Assembly: GCF_014648995.1 (NCBI RefSeq)
Contig: NZ_BMSE01000002.1
Span: 558,001 to 622,000, forward strand
Origin: Streptomyces massasporeus
Lineage (GTDB): Bacteria > Actinomycetota > Actinomycetes > Streptomycetales > Streptomycetaceae
Length of the DNA: 64,000 nucleotides
Direction: 5' to 3'
Positions 26,728 to 34,414 of this stretch are shown here, piece by piece (position 1 is the first letter of the stretch; each line of letters opens with the position of its first letter). The notes below the pieces were generated by a model. It had not been told where the DNA came from, did no database searches, and saw nothing but the letters and a program-made list of their open reading frames with translations. A program made the translations under genes and the position numbers.

Positions 26728-27309
26728 TCACGGTCTCGTGCCGTCATCATCCAGAGCAACGCTTGCAGCTTCGACAAATCTATCTATCACTTCGTCCAAA
26801 CGCATCTGGCGCTCATGTATCTCCCGGAGGACTTCCGCGAGGGCCTCTCGCCCCGGGAATCGGCGTTCGGATGGTAGCGCCGCCATTGAACCCATTACTG
26901 CGAAAGAGCTATTGCAGACGCTTTTTGCGGCTGCGCCTATATCAGCTGGCCCGCCAGCCAGTTGGACGCGCGTAAGGATTTTCTCTATCTTGCCGTGGAG
27001 AGTGTATGATTCCATTATTAGGCTATCGGTTTCCTGATTTCCTCCCTCTCGGACGAGTTGCCTAAATTCTTCTTCATTCTGCGGCATAGGTCCGATCGAT
27101 AAATGTGTGGCATGGGCGGCGTGAGTCCTTGCGGCGTCGATGAACTCCTCGTAGACGGCCTGCCGCGCGTCCCGCCGCTGCCGACGGTGCTCGGCCCGTG
27201 CTGCGATCTTCGCCTGTTCGCGTGCCGACCACCCCGTGGCGAACGCCGCCCCCGTCGTCGCAACCGCACCCGCCAGCGCACCCAACACTGCCGCCAACCC
27301 AGCATCCAT
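26728..27309 (-). CDS. Membrane-anchored helical protein
   Basis: A 193-residue protein from ATG 27309. It starts with a membrane helix (AAVLGALAGAVATTGAAFAT) and continues as a charged helical domain (AREQAKIAARAEHRRQRRDA…EEFIDAARTHAAHATHLSIG). A longer frame to 27441 exists, but its extra residues look non-native. Single-anchor proteins of this shape are frequent in Streptomyces accessory DNA; I cannot assign a role. It is transcribed opposite to the neighbouring element genes, so it may be expressed in the integrated state. Confidence 0.65.
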   Translation of the reverse strand: MDAGLAAVLGALAGAVATTGAAFATGWSAREQAKIAARAEHRRQRRDARQAVYEEFIDAARTHAAHATHLSIGPMPQNEEEFRQLVREGGNQETDSLIMESYTLHGKIEKILTRVQLAGGPADIGAAAKSVCNSSFAVMGSMAALPSERRFPGREALAEVLREIHERQMRLDEVIDRFVEAASVALDDDGTRP

Positions 27310-27775
27310 ACGGGAGAGTTTGGCACTGCCCTGCTGAACCGCACGGACGAGTCGTCCCAGCAGTCCAAGTTTGCCTACGTCAACCGTCCCGGCTCGCGTA
27401 CACGTTCGGAGTAACGCTCCGTCAACCCCGTAGGAAAACATGCAGGTTGACGCCTATCACTCGAACGGGTGAATGGTGAGTAACAGCACATAAGTCCATT
27501 TGGATTCGCTCTACTGGCCGGTAGCCGTAGATGATCCTCGTCACCTCGCCAGTGACGGTGGGGCGGTCCGACGGACGCCGAGTCCTGCCGCTGTCCGGAT
27601 CACGGGTGACATATGAGATCGGCAGGAGTGGGGGACCCAAGCATGACGGGTCGCTCGGAGCGATCTTTCCGAGCAGCCCTTGGGGTGAAGCCGCAGACGT
27701 GCGGCCGGGCAACTTCGCCAGCCCGAATCCGACAGGTCATCCTTCACAGGCGGCTGCAGAAGGTGAAGGTTGCAC
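27310..27775. other. Intergenic region between divergent element genes
   Basis: About 465 bp with no convincing gene. It must hold promoters for the minus-strand membrane protein and the plus-strand small membrane protein. No clear operator was found. Confidence 0.4.
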
Positions 27776-28057
27776 ATGTGTGCGACGCAGAACGGCCCGC
27801 AGGTCTCGGGGTCTGAGGCGGTTTCCGGTTCCGGTGGCGGGAGCGGAGACAATGACCGCGAGGCTAAGCAGATCCGGAAGTTCGAAGCGGTGATCATCAT
27901 CCTGGTGGGGATCATCGGCGGAGGCTTCGCGGGCGTCGTCCGTCGGACGATGGATCATGCCTCGTACTACGAGGCCATCAGCACGGGAGTTGTGGGTGCG
28001 ATCGTGCTGTCCGGTTTCATCATCGGAATCATCAAGTACATCCGCAACCAGTCTTGA
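27776..28057 (+). CDS. Small two-helix membrane protein (93 aa)
   Basis: The ATG at 27776 is used; a TTG two codons earlier is possible. A Gly/Ser-rich N-terminus is followed by two membrane helices (AVIIILVGIIGGGFAGVV and GVVGAIVLSGFIIGIIKYI) separated by a charged loop with RRTMDHASYYE. The hairpin shape is common among phage holin-like, exclusion and immunity proteins, but no specific match is claimed. Confidence 0.6.
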   Translation: MCATQNGPQVSGSEAVSGSGGGSGDNDREAKQIRKFEAVIIILVGIIGGGFAGVVRRTMDHASYYEAISTGVVGAIVLSGFIIGIIKYIRNQS

Positions 28058-28255
28058 CCAGGCCGTACATGCGTAGTTCCACCTAGTCCCCTCCACTGCC
28101 AGGGGGCATTGAGATCATGGTCTTCACGGCGATCCCGTAACAGACCTTCAGGCCGCAAGAGGGGTCTCGGCGCACAACGTCGGGGCCCCTTCCTCTTTGG
28201 AGGCCAACGAAGGTCGGATGAAACCGTCACGCTGTCGTACAAGCTGGCTTGATCT

Positions 28256-29104
28256 TCAGCCCAGGGTGCCGAGAGCCCGGGTGATCCGCAGTCTCGCGTT
28301 GGCGCCGTGTACCGCGATCCTGGACAGCTCGGCGAACGCCTTCAGGTACATGCGGATCTCGCCGGGAGTCGTGATGTTGACCTCCGCCGTCAGCGTCTCG
28401 ACCGCCACCTGTCCGTCGTCGAAGGCATAGAAGGCCTCCAGCGGCCACACGGTTCGGCGGGCCGTGAAGGGGATGATCCCGAGGGACACATTCGGCCGGG
28501 ACATGATCTCCAGCAGATACCGGAGCTGTCCCGCCATCGCAGCGTCGTCGCAGACCCGGTAGTAGAGCACCGCCTCTTCGAGCAGCAGGGCGAACCGGTG
28601 GTTGCCCTCGTGGACGACGCGAGAGCGGTTCAGGCGCGCCTGAACGGCATCGGCCACGTCATCGGGGGTGCCCTGAAAGTCCGTGATGGACCGCAGGAGC
28701 CCTGTCGCGTAGTCGGCGGTCTGGAGCATGCCGGGCACCAGGTTCGAGGCGTAGACGCGGAAATGGGCTGTCCGCTCGTAGAGCGGCAGAGTCTTCTCGT
28801 GGACGCGACGCATGCCGTCCCTGTGGATCTGCCGCCATTGCACGTACATCGACTCGGCAGTGCGGGAGGCGGCGATCAGATCCGTCGCCTGATCCTCCGC
28901 GCCACACGCCCTGCACCACGCCCGTATGTCGGCATCGGACGGAGCGGTCTTGGCACGGGCGATGCGGGATGCCTTCGACTTGTGCCAGCCGCACCGCGTC
29001 GCCAGTTCAAGCCCACTGAGCCCGGCGTCCCTCCGGATCTCGTCCAGGCGAGCAGCGATAGCGGCACGGGCAGCCTGCGCGGTGGACAGCGGGGACGTGG
29101 ACAT
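28256..29104 (-). CDS. WhiJ-like XRE regulator (HTH plus DUF5753)
   Basis: A 282-residue protein. The N-terminal HTH is ARLDEIRRDAGLSGLELATR, then CGWHKSKASRIARAKTAPSD. A C-terminal ligand-like domain contains YASNLVPGMLQTADYATGLL, NRSRVVHEGNHRFALLLEEA and RPNVSLGIIPF. This is the very common Streptomyces WhiJ/Scr1 family, which affects development and is usually encoded beside small partner proteins. Here two partners lie upstream in the same direction, and an operator-like array sits before them. ATG 29104 is used; a longer frame to 29413 overlaps the neighbour. Confidence 0.85.
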   Translation of the reverse strand: MSTSPLSTAQAARAAIAARLDEIRRDAGLSGLELATRCGWHKSKASRIARAKTAPSDADIRAWCRACGAEDQATDLIAASRTAESMYVQWRQIHRDGMRRVHEKTLPLYERTAHFRVYASNLVPGMLQTADYATGLLRSITDFQGTPDDVADAVQARLNRSRVVHEGNHRFALLLEEAVLYYRVCDDAAMAGQLRYLLEIMSRPNVSLGIIPFTARRTVWPLEAFYAFDDGQVAVETLTAEVNITTPGEIRMYLKAFAELSRIAVHGANARLRITRALGTLG

Positions 29105-29123
29105 GAACTGGCGTACCGGCTTC

Positions 29124-29648
29124 TCAGATGGCGTACTTCTCGTGCGGGATGGCCCGCTCCCAGACGGCGTCGAACGCGGTGGCACATAGGCGAGCAACCG
29201 CCGGCTCGTTGGTCTCGTCGGTGTGCACCCAACGCCCGTCGCCGTCGAAGATGTTGAACTGCACGATACGACCGTCGAAGAGCCAGAAGTCGTTCCCCGG
29301 AAGGGTGAGGTCGGAAGCCTGCCGCCTCGGGAGCCAGCGGATCTCCTCGCCTGCGGCGACGTTGGTGAACGTGAACGAGTGCTCGTACCGGATGTACTCG
29401 CTGTGTGGCTCACCTACGATCCTCGCGCGGCGCATAACAACGCCCTTGGCGGTGACCTCCTGGACGAGGTCGAGCCAGGGGCGCCACCACGACTCGCGGT
29501 CTTCCGGGTCGAGCCGGTGACCCTGCTTCCACGCCGCGAAGCCCTCATCCTCGTTGGAGATCGCGTATGTGTCCCGCATCTCCAGGTGCACAGCGGAGTG
29601 CTTCACGGACCGGATCAAGTCCGCAAAGCTACTGAGGCTTTGCGCCAT
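29124..29648 (-). CDS. DUF6879-type protein
   Basis: A 174-residue protein with ALHLEMRD-like and WWRPWLDLVQEVTAKGVVMR motifs and RIVGEPHSEYIRYEHSFT, typical of the DUF6879 family that accompanies WhiJ-like regulators in Streptomyces. Molecular function is unknown. It lies 19 bp upstream of the regulator and overlaps the small gene before it by 20 bp, so the three form an operon. Confidence 0.75.
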   Translation of the reverse strand: MAQSLSSFADLIRSVKHSAVHLEMRDTYAISNEDEGFAAWKQGHRLDPEDRESWWRPWLDLVQEVTAKGVVMRRARIVGEPHSEYIRYEHSFTFTNVAAGEEIRWLPRRQASDLTLPGNDFWLFDGRIVQFNIFDGDGRWVHTDETNEPAVARLCATAFDAVWERAIPHEKYAI

Positions 29649-29862
29649 CAAGTGCCTCCCTTAGCAGCGGGATCATGCGCTGCGGTAGCCGGATTACTCC
29701 CTCATGCTCCGGGAGCGGACTGTCCTGGACGGTCCGGGCGACCGTGTCGGCATCGGCCGTGACGCCCTGGATGACAAGGTCTCGCGTCTCCTCGTCCACC
29801 CACACGGCCGGACAACCGTGATCTCCGGACTCCGGATCTTTGCCGACGAACCGTAGCTGCAT
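29629..29862 (-). CDS. Small partner protein of the WhiJ-like cluster (77 aa)
   Basis: ATG 29862 follows a good site (GGGAGAGG). The 77-residue acidic protein has CPAVWVDEETRDLVIQGVTA and PEHEGVIRLPQRMIPLLREA, a pattern I recognise from small proteins encoded with DUF6879 and XRE/DUF5753 genes. It is the first gene of the three-gene minus-strand operon. Confidence 0.75.
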   Translation of the reverse strand: MQLRFVGKDPESGDHGCPAVWVDEETRDLVIQGVTADADTVARTVQDSPLPEHEGVIRLPQRMIPLLREALDGAKPQ

Positions 29863-29894
29863 TGCCTCTCCCAACGTCGAGTCGGTTGCTGCCG

Positions 29895-29967
29895 GTTGCA
29901 CGGTGAGCCTCACCTGGTTGGAAGGGCTGGTCAAGGATGCTCATGCCCTCGTGCAACCGCGTGCAAC
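29895..29967. promoter_or_regulatory. GTGCAAC operator array between divergent operons
   Basis: GTTGCAC at 29895–29901, and GTGCAAC at 29951–29957 and 29961–29967. The last two are in tandem with a 10-bp period, and the first is inverted. They lie in the 172-bp gap between the WhiJ-like operon and the divergent small genes. Likely binding sites for the cluster's XRE regulator. Confidence 0.5.
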
Positions 29968-30034
29968 TTCGTGGACCGCCCATCTCCCGGCTTCCTACAG
30001 TCGTATCTGGAGTCACACGAGTCGGGGAGACACG

Positions 30035-30250
30035 ATGGCAGCCACGCGCCACAAGACCACCCAGGAACCGCCCGTAGTACTGCCGATCGGCCTGGACGCC
30101 TGGTTGCTGGACTGTGCGCCGGTCAGTGACTGCACGACGTGTCAGTCCGAATGGCGGAAGCTGAACACGGCGAAGAAAGCAGGCCGCATCGCCCAGGCCG
30201 CCCGGCACGCCACTGCGGTCAGGGATCATGCCGGGGGCGCGCACTCGTGA
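30035..30250 (+). CDS. Small hypothetical protein with CxxC (71 aa)
   Basis: ATG 30035 follows GGGGAGA. The 71-residue product contains LDCAPVSDCTTCQSEWRKL, with three cysteines that could bind metal, then a basic helical tail. It is coupled to the next gene by a GTGA overlap. GAGTCACA upstream (30010–30017) recurs in the dyad before the LysM gene. Confidence 0.6.
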   Translation: MAATRHKTTQEPPVVLPIGLDAWLLDCAPVSDCTTCQSEWRKLNTAKKAGRIAQAARHATAVRDHAGGAHS

Positions 30251-30525
30251 CCATGGACATGGATACGTACAGGGACGGCCGCAGGCAGGCCACCGATGCT
30301 GCGGAGGCCATCAGGGCGGCCTTGGCCGCTCTCGGCCTTCCCGAGCGCGTGTGGGGCAGCGTGCGCCCGATGGTGACCCACAGCGGCAAGCCGTACGTCC
30401 ACCTGGGCATGGTGCGCGCCGACGTGGCCGAGCGAATGGCCGAGGCTATGCAGGCCCCGGCGGAGCGTGCTGAAGCCGTTCAGGCGGCTCCGCCGAGTGG
30501 TGGTCCCCACCCCCACACGGTCTAA
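30247..30525 (+). CDS. Small helical protein (92 aa)
   Basis: The GTG at 30247 overlaps the previous stop. The product has a helix TDAAEAIRAALAALGLPE and a segment VWGSVRPMVTHSGKPYVHLG that looks like a short beta hairpin, then DVAERMAEAMQ. It resembles small Streptomyces proteins found beside XRE/DUF5753 clusters. Function unknown. Confidence 0.6.
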   Translation: MTMDMDTYRDGRRQATDAAEAIRAALAALGLPERVWGSVRPMVTHSGKPYVHLGMVRADVAERMAEAMQAPAERAEAVQAAPPSGGPHPHTV

Positions 30526-30546
30526 CGCCAGAGGCGACCCCCAGTC

Positions 30547-30585
30547 GAGTCACATAGCGTCGCGATCGGTGACTCTATGCGACTC
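30547..30585. promoter_or_regulatory. 39-bp imperfect dyad upstream of the LysM gene
   Basis: Two 17-bp arms, GAGTCACATAGCGTCGC (30547–30563) and the complement of 30569–30585, agree at 14 of 17 positions around a 5-bp centre. It ends 14 bp before the LysM start codon and overlaps the expected promoter and leader. It is a strong candidate operator. Confidence 0.5.
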
Positions 30586-30598
30586 ACAGGAGGTCAGC

Positions 30599-31657
30599 AT
30601 GCGAACAGCGTCATCCCGCAGTGACAAACCGCGAATACGGCCGACTCGCCGGATCGCCCTAATGGCCGCCGCCAGTCTGGCGGCGGGCTCCCTGGTCCTC
30701 TCATCCGGACTCCCGGCCATGGCCCAGACGCCCGAACCCACGCCGTCCGACGAGCACACCACTACTTCCCCGACGCCGAGCCCTTCGACGCCCACGCCGG
30801 AACACACGACTGCATCGCCGACGGCGCCCAGCCCGTCAACACCCGCCGCGCGCCCGCCCTCGGTGCCCCCGTCGCCACCGACGCCCGCGCTGCCACCGAC
30901 GCCCCCACGGCCATCCGGTGAAACGACACACACGGTGGTGCCTGGAGACACCCTGTGGGGCATCGCAACGAGGTTCCTCGGCTCTGGCCCTCAGTGGCCG
31001 ACCATCTACGACACGAACCAATCGGCGATCGAACAGGCTGCCAGGAATCATGGGCACCCATCGAGTCGTCGTGGCGGGCTGATCTTTCCGGGCACGACCC
31101 TGCGCGTGCGGCACGAGGAAAGACGGGGGTTGTTCCACTACCTGACTCGCCAGCAGCAGCAGGTCGTGAGCTGCACGGCCGACATCCTCATTCTGCGCCG
31201 AGCAGGAGGCTCCCCCAGCGCGTTGCGCAGCGCCCTGACTAAGAGCGCTGCAGGAAGGGCTCTCAATGCCGCCGAGAGGCGGGCCCTCAATGCAGCCGAG
31301 AAGCTGCTGGGCGTCGTCGGAGGCTGCGAGGATTTGCTCTCCGAGGCTGGGGGCTTGGTGGGCATCCTGCGCGAGGGCCTGGAGTCCCAGGAAGGTGGGC
31401 TGCTTGCCATCGTGCGCGACGCTGCAACGACAGATTCGGTGCTTGCGCGGACACTGAACGACGCGCTGACACGCTATAACGGGCTCCAGTGCGTCAGGTC
31501 CATCCGCGATGTGGCCGTCGCCGTGGGGACGTCCAACCGCCCCGAGGCACTGCCGAGCGGACTAGAAGCTGTGCGCGGTGTGTTCACGAGCTGCGAAGAA
31601 GCGGCGAACGGGTTCAGTGAGTCCCTCAGCCGTCCGGAGCGATTCATCGTTCCCTGA
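30599..31657 (+). CDS. Secreted LysM-domain protein
   Basis: A 352-residue protein with a Sec signal peptide (basic start, hydrophobic core near 18–38, cleavage about AMA–QT at 42). A Pro/Thr/Ser-rich linker (45–107) follows, then a LysM domain (110–170: THTVVPGDTLWGIATRFLG, NQSAIEQA, IFPGTTLRV). The C-terminal 180 residues are helical with two or three cysteines and repeated ALNAAERRALNAAEKL units. LysM binds peptidoglycan or chitin-like glycans. The ATG follows AGGAGG. It is the last element gene, pointing toward comEC. Confidence 0.85.
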   Translation: MRTASSRSDKPRIRPTRRIALMAAASLAAGSLVLSSGLPAMAQTPEPTPSDEHTTTSPTPSPSTPTPEHTTASPTAPSPSTPAARPPSVPPSPPTPALPPTPPRPSGETTHTVVPGDTLWGIATRFLGSGPQWPTIYDTNQSAIEQAARNHGHPSSRRGGLIFPGTTLRVRHEERRGLFHYLTRQQQQVVSCTADILILRRAGGSPSALRSALTKSAAGRALNAAERRALNAAEKLLGVVGGCEDLLSEAGGLVGILREGLESQEGGLLAIVRDAATTDSVLARTLNDALTRYNGLQCVRSIRDVAVAVGTSNRPEALPSGLEAVRGVFTSCEEAANGFSESLSRPERFIVP

Positions 31658-31679
31658 CGACCGTGTCGAGACGGCCCCA

Positions 31680-31721
31680 CGGGCCGACTCTTTGGGCACC
31701 TCAGCTCGAAGGGTCGGCCCG
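31680..31721 (+). terminator. Inverted repeat at the right end of the element
   Basis: CGGGCCGAC (31680–31688) and GTCGGCCCG (31713–31721) are perfect complements 24 nt apart, just after the LysM stop and 28 bp before attR. It may terminate the LysM transcript and limit read-through into comEC, or be part of attP. Confidence 0.5.
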
Positions 31722-31748
31722 TCGCATTGCTAGGTCGGCTTGACTAAG

Positions 31749-31755
31749 TCGGCGA
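31749..31755 (+). other. attR core
   Basis: TCGGCGA, identical to the attL core. The bases to its right read as the missing comEA codons. Confidence 0.85.
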
Positions 31756-31795
31756 CCGCCGCTTCGCCGACCTGCGCGACCTCGTACGGCCATGA
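31749..31795 (+). pseudogene. comEA: Displaced 3' end of comEA
   Basis: Read from the core, the frame gives GD then RRFADLRDLVRP and TGA at 31793–31795. It is the native C-terminus of ComEA, separated from the rest of the gene by the element. The stop overlaps the comEC ATG (31792), showing that the two genes were translationally coupled before integration. Confidence 0.85.
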
Positions 31796-34410
31796 GGAGC
31801 CTCCCGGGCCCGCCGGTGCGGCAGGACGAGCCCGCGTCCGGGCTCCGTCCCACCCGGTCGCCCGTGCACGCCTCCTCCGGCACCCGTCTCGGCACCGCCC
31901 GGCCACGCCAGGAGGGCCCGACCGACCTGCGGCTCGTACCACCCGCCCTCGCGGCCTGGGGCACGGCGGCGCTGGTCCTGGACGCGCATCCGGCGTGGGC
32001 GTTCGGCCTCGTGATCGGCTGCCTGGTGGCCGTCGGACTGCTGCCGTTGGCCCGGCGGGCCCGCGGGGCGCGGGTGGCGTCATGGCCGCGCGCCTCCGCC
32101 GCCGCCCTGCTGCTGTGTGTCGCGGCGGCTGCCGCCTCGGCAGGGCTGCACGGGGCGGATCTGCGCCGGGGTCCGGTGCCCGGCCTGGCGCGGGAGTACG
32201 CGACGGTGACGGCCGAGGTCGAGCTCTCGTCCGACCCTCGGCTCACCCGGCCCAAGGTCAGGGGCGATCACGTGGCCCCGACGGCCGTGCTGATCGACGC
32301 CGATGTGCTGCGCGTCCAGGAGGCGGGCGGCACAGCGGTGACGACACGGGCGCCGGTGCTGGTGATCGTGGACGTGGACGCGGCTCCGCCCGGTCGGGTC
32401 GCCGATGGGCGGGGCCGGTCACCGTGGCTCGGTCTGCTGCCGTCGACGCGGCTGCGGGTCAGTGCGCGGCTGGCACCCTCGATGACGGGCGGCGACCGCG
32501 TCGCGGCCGTGCTGCGGGTGCGGGACCAGAGCGAACCGGAGGTGGTGGGAGAGCCCTCGGGGCCGCAGCGGCTCGCCGGGCGGCTGCGCGCCGGGCTGCG
32601 GGAGGCGACCGACGGGCTGCCGGCGGACCCTCGGGCGCTGCTGCCCGGCCTGGTGATCGGGGACACCTCGCGGATCACTCCGGAGCTGGAGGAGGCGTTC
32701 AAGGAGACCGACCTCACGCACACGCTGGCCGTGTCCGGGGCCAACTTCACGATCCTCCTCGCGCTGCTGCTCGGCCCGCCGGGCCTGGCGCAGCACGTCG
32801 AGCGGCGGGGCCTCGCGCCCCGGCTCGGCATCTCCCTGCGCGGGACGGCGGTGCTCGGGGGCGTGCTCTCGCTCGGGTTCGTCATCGTGTGCCGACCGGA
32901 TCCGAGCGTGGTGCGCGCCGCGGCCTGCGGAGCCGTGGCGCTGCTCGCCCTGGCGACCGGCCGTCGGAGGTCGATGATCCCGGCGCTCGCGACGGCGGTC
33001 CTGCTGCTGGTGCTGTACGACCCGTGGCTGGCGCGGAGTTACGGATTCCTGCTGTCCGTCGTGGCGACCGGCGCCCTGCTCACACTCGCGCCGCGCTGGA
33101 GCGCCGGACTCCGGCGGCGCGGAGTACCGCCGCGACTGGCCGAGGCGCTGGGCGCCGCCGCGGCCGCGCAGGCCCTGTGCGCGCCCATCGTCGCCGTGCT
33201 GTCGGCGCGGGTGAGTCTGGTGGCGGTGCCCTGCAATCTGCTCGCGGAGTTCGCGATCGCGCCGGCGACGGTGCTGGGGTTCGCGGCGCTGGCCACGGCG
33301 CCGGTGGCGATGCCGGTGGCCGAGGCCCTCGCGTGGTGCGCGCACTGGCCCGCCGGATGGATCGCGCGGATCGCCCGGGCGGGGGCGGCGCTGCCGGGCG
33401 GGGGAGTGGACTGGCCGGGCAGTTGGGCGGGCGCGGCGCTGCTCCTGGCCGCGACCCTGGTCGTGGTGCTCATCGGACGGCGGCTGCTCGGGCATCCCTG
33501 GTGGTGCGCGGCCTGCGGACTGCTGCTGGCGCTGGTGGTGGTGCAGCCGCCGCCGCTGACCCGGGCGGTCACGGGCTGGCCGCCGCCGGGCTGGCGGCTG
33601 GTGATGTGTGATGTGGGGCAGGGCGACGCCATGGTGCTCGCGGCGGGTGAGGGGACCGGCGTGGTGGTGGACGCCGGGCCCGACCCGCAACTCGTCGACC
33701 ACTGTCTGCGCTCACTGGGCATCAGCAGGATCCCGCTGGTCGTGCTCACCCACTTTCACGCCGATCACGTGGCCGGCCTGCCCGGGGTGCTGCGTGGCCG
33801 GGCCGTGGGCGCGATCGAGACGACGGGGTTCGAAGAGCCCGCCGACCAGGCCGCGTTCGTGCGGAGACTGGCGGCGGCGCGGCGGATCCCCGTGACGCGG
33901 GCGGCGGCCGGGGAGGGGCGGCGGACGGGGGAGTTGTCCTGGCAGGTGGTGTGGCCGCCCCCGAGTCCGCCGCCGGACTCGCCTCCGTGGAGACCGCCGG
34001 GGGCACCTCCGGGAGTCCTTCCGGTCCATCCGCCTTCGCCGGAGGGGCCGAACGACGCCAGCGTCGCCATGCTGGTCCGCACGGCCGGACTGCGCCTGCT
34101 GCTCCTGGGAGACCTGGAGCCCCCGGCGCAGCGTGCGCTGGCGAGATCACCCGCGGCCGAGGCACTGGAGGGTGTGGACGTCCTGAAGGTGGCCCACCAC
34201 GGCTCTGCCTACCAGGACCCAGGGCTCATACGCCGGGCGGCCCCGCGGCTGGCCCTCATCTCCTGCGGCGAGGACAACTCCTACGGGCACCCGGCGCCCG
34301 GCACCGTCGCGGCGCTGCGCGCCGGGGGCGCGGCGGTGCTGCGGACGGACCGGGACGGCGCGCTCGCGGTCGCAGGAGAGGGCGGAGAGCTGAGGGTGGC
34401 GCGAGACTGA
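31792..34410 (+). CDS. comEC: ComEC/Rec2 DNA-uptake channel protein
   Basis: An 872-residue membrane protein. The N-terminal region has membrane helices and an outer domain, the central competence domain holds several helices (GVLSLGFVIVCRPDPSVVRA, LLLVLYDPWLARSYGFLLSV), and the C-terminus is a metallo-beta-lactamase domain (DVGQGDAMVLAAGEG, THFHADHVAGLPG, VAHHGS). In competent bacteria ComEC moves single-stranded DNA across the membrane, and the MBL domain may be the nuclease. The ATG overlaps the displaced comEA stop, leaving comEC without its native upstream promoter and translational coupling. Confidence 0.92.
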   Translation: MRSLPGPPVRQDEPASGLRPTRSPVHASSGTRLGTARPRQEGPTDLRLVPPALAAWGTAALVLDAHPAWAFGLVIGCLVAVGLLPLARRARGARVASWPRASAAALLLCVAAAAASAGLHGADLRRGPVPGLAREYATVTAEVELSSDPRLTRPKVRGDHVAPTAVLIDADVLRVQEAGGTAVTTRAPVLVIVDVDAAPPGRVADGRGRSPWLGLLPSTRLRVSARLAPSMTGGDRVAAVLRVRDQSEPEVVGEPSGPQRLAGRLRAGLREATDGLPADPRALLPGLVIGDTSRITPELEEAFKETDLTHTLAVSGANFTILLALLLGPPGLAQHVERRGLAPRLGISLRGTAVLGGVLSLGFVIVCRPDPSVVRAAACGAVALLALATGRRRSMIPALATAVLLLVLYDPWLARSYGFLLSVVATGALLTLAPRWSAGLRRRGVPPRLAEALGAAAAAQALCAPIVAVLSARVSLVAVPCNLLAEFAIAPATVLGFAALATAPVAMPVAEALAWCAHWPAGWIARIARAGAALPGGGVDWPGSWAGAALLLAATLVVVLIGRRLLGHPWWCAACGLLLALVVVQPPPLTRAVTGWPPPGWRLVMCDVGQGDAMVLAAGEGTGVVVDAGPDPQLVDHCLRSLGISRIPLVVLTHFHADHVAGLPGVLRGRAVGAIETTGFEEPADQAAFVRRLAAARRIPVTRAAAGEGRRTGELSWQVVWPPPSPPPDSPPWRPPGAPPGVLPVHPPSPEGPNDASVAMLVRTAGLRLLLLGDLEPPAQRALARSPAAEALEGVDVLKVAHHGSAYQDPGLIRRAAPRLALISCGEDNSYGHPAPGTVAALRAGGAAVLRTDRDGALAVAGEGGELRVARD

Positions 34411-34414
34411 GGGC

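Larger units (their letters stand above)
20057..31755. mobile_element. Integrative element inserted in comEA (serine-integrase type, candidate phage satellite)
   Basis: About 11.7 kb bounded by TCGGCGA at 20057–20063 and 31749–31755. Joining the two outer sides restores an uninterrupted comEA whose stop overlaps the comEC start (ATGA), so the ends are exact to within the 7-bp core. Cargo from left: serine integrase, XRE regulator and two overlapping mini-genes, RepA-like ATPase, excisionase-like HTH, prohead protease fusion, small and coiled-coil genes, two membrane proteins, a WhiJ-like cluster and a secreted LysM protein. No capsid, portal, terminase, tail or Tra/FtsK gene is present. Patches are clearly richer in AT than the chromosome (for example 26.46–26.54 kb). 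Confidence 0.9.

Noticed and set aside
28256..29413. Longer start of the WhiJ-like gene at 29413
   Set aside because: It would cover most of the DUF6879 gene, and the extra residues are Ser/Arg/Thr-rich shadow sequence; ATG 29104 begins right at the family's N-terminus.
20057..31755. The element as a conjugative AICE (pSAM2-like)
   Set aside because: No TraB/FtsK-type translocase or Spd genes, and the integrase is a serine not a tyrosine recombinase.
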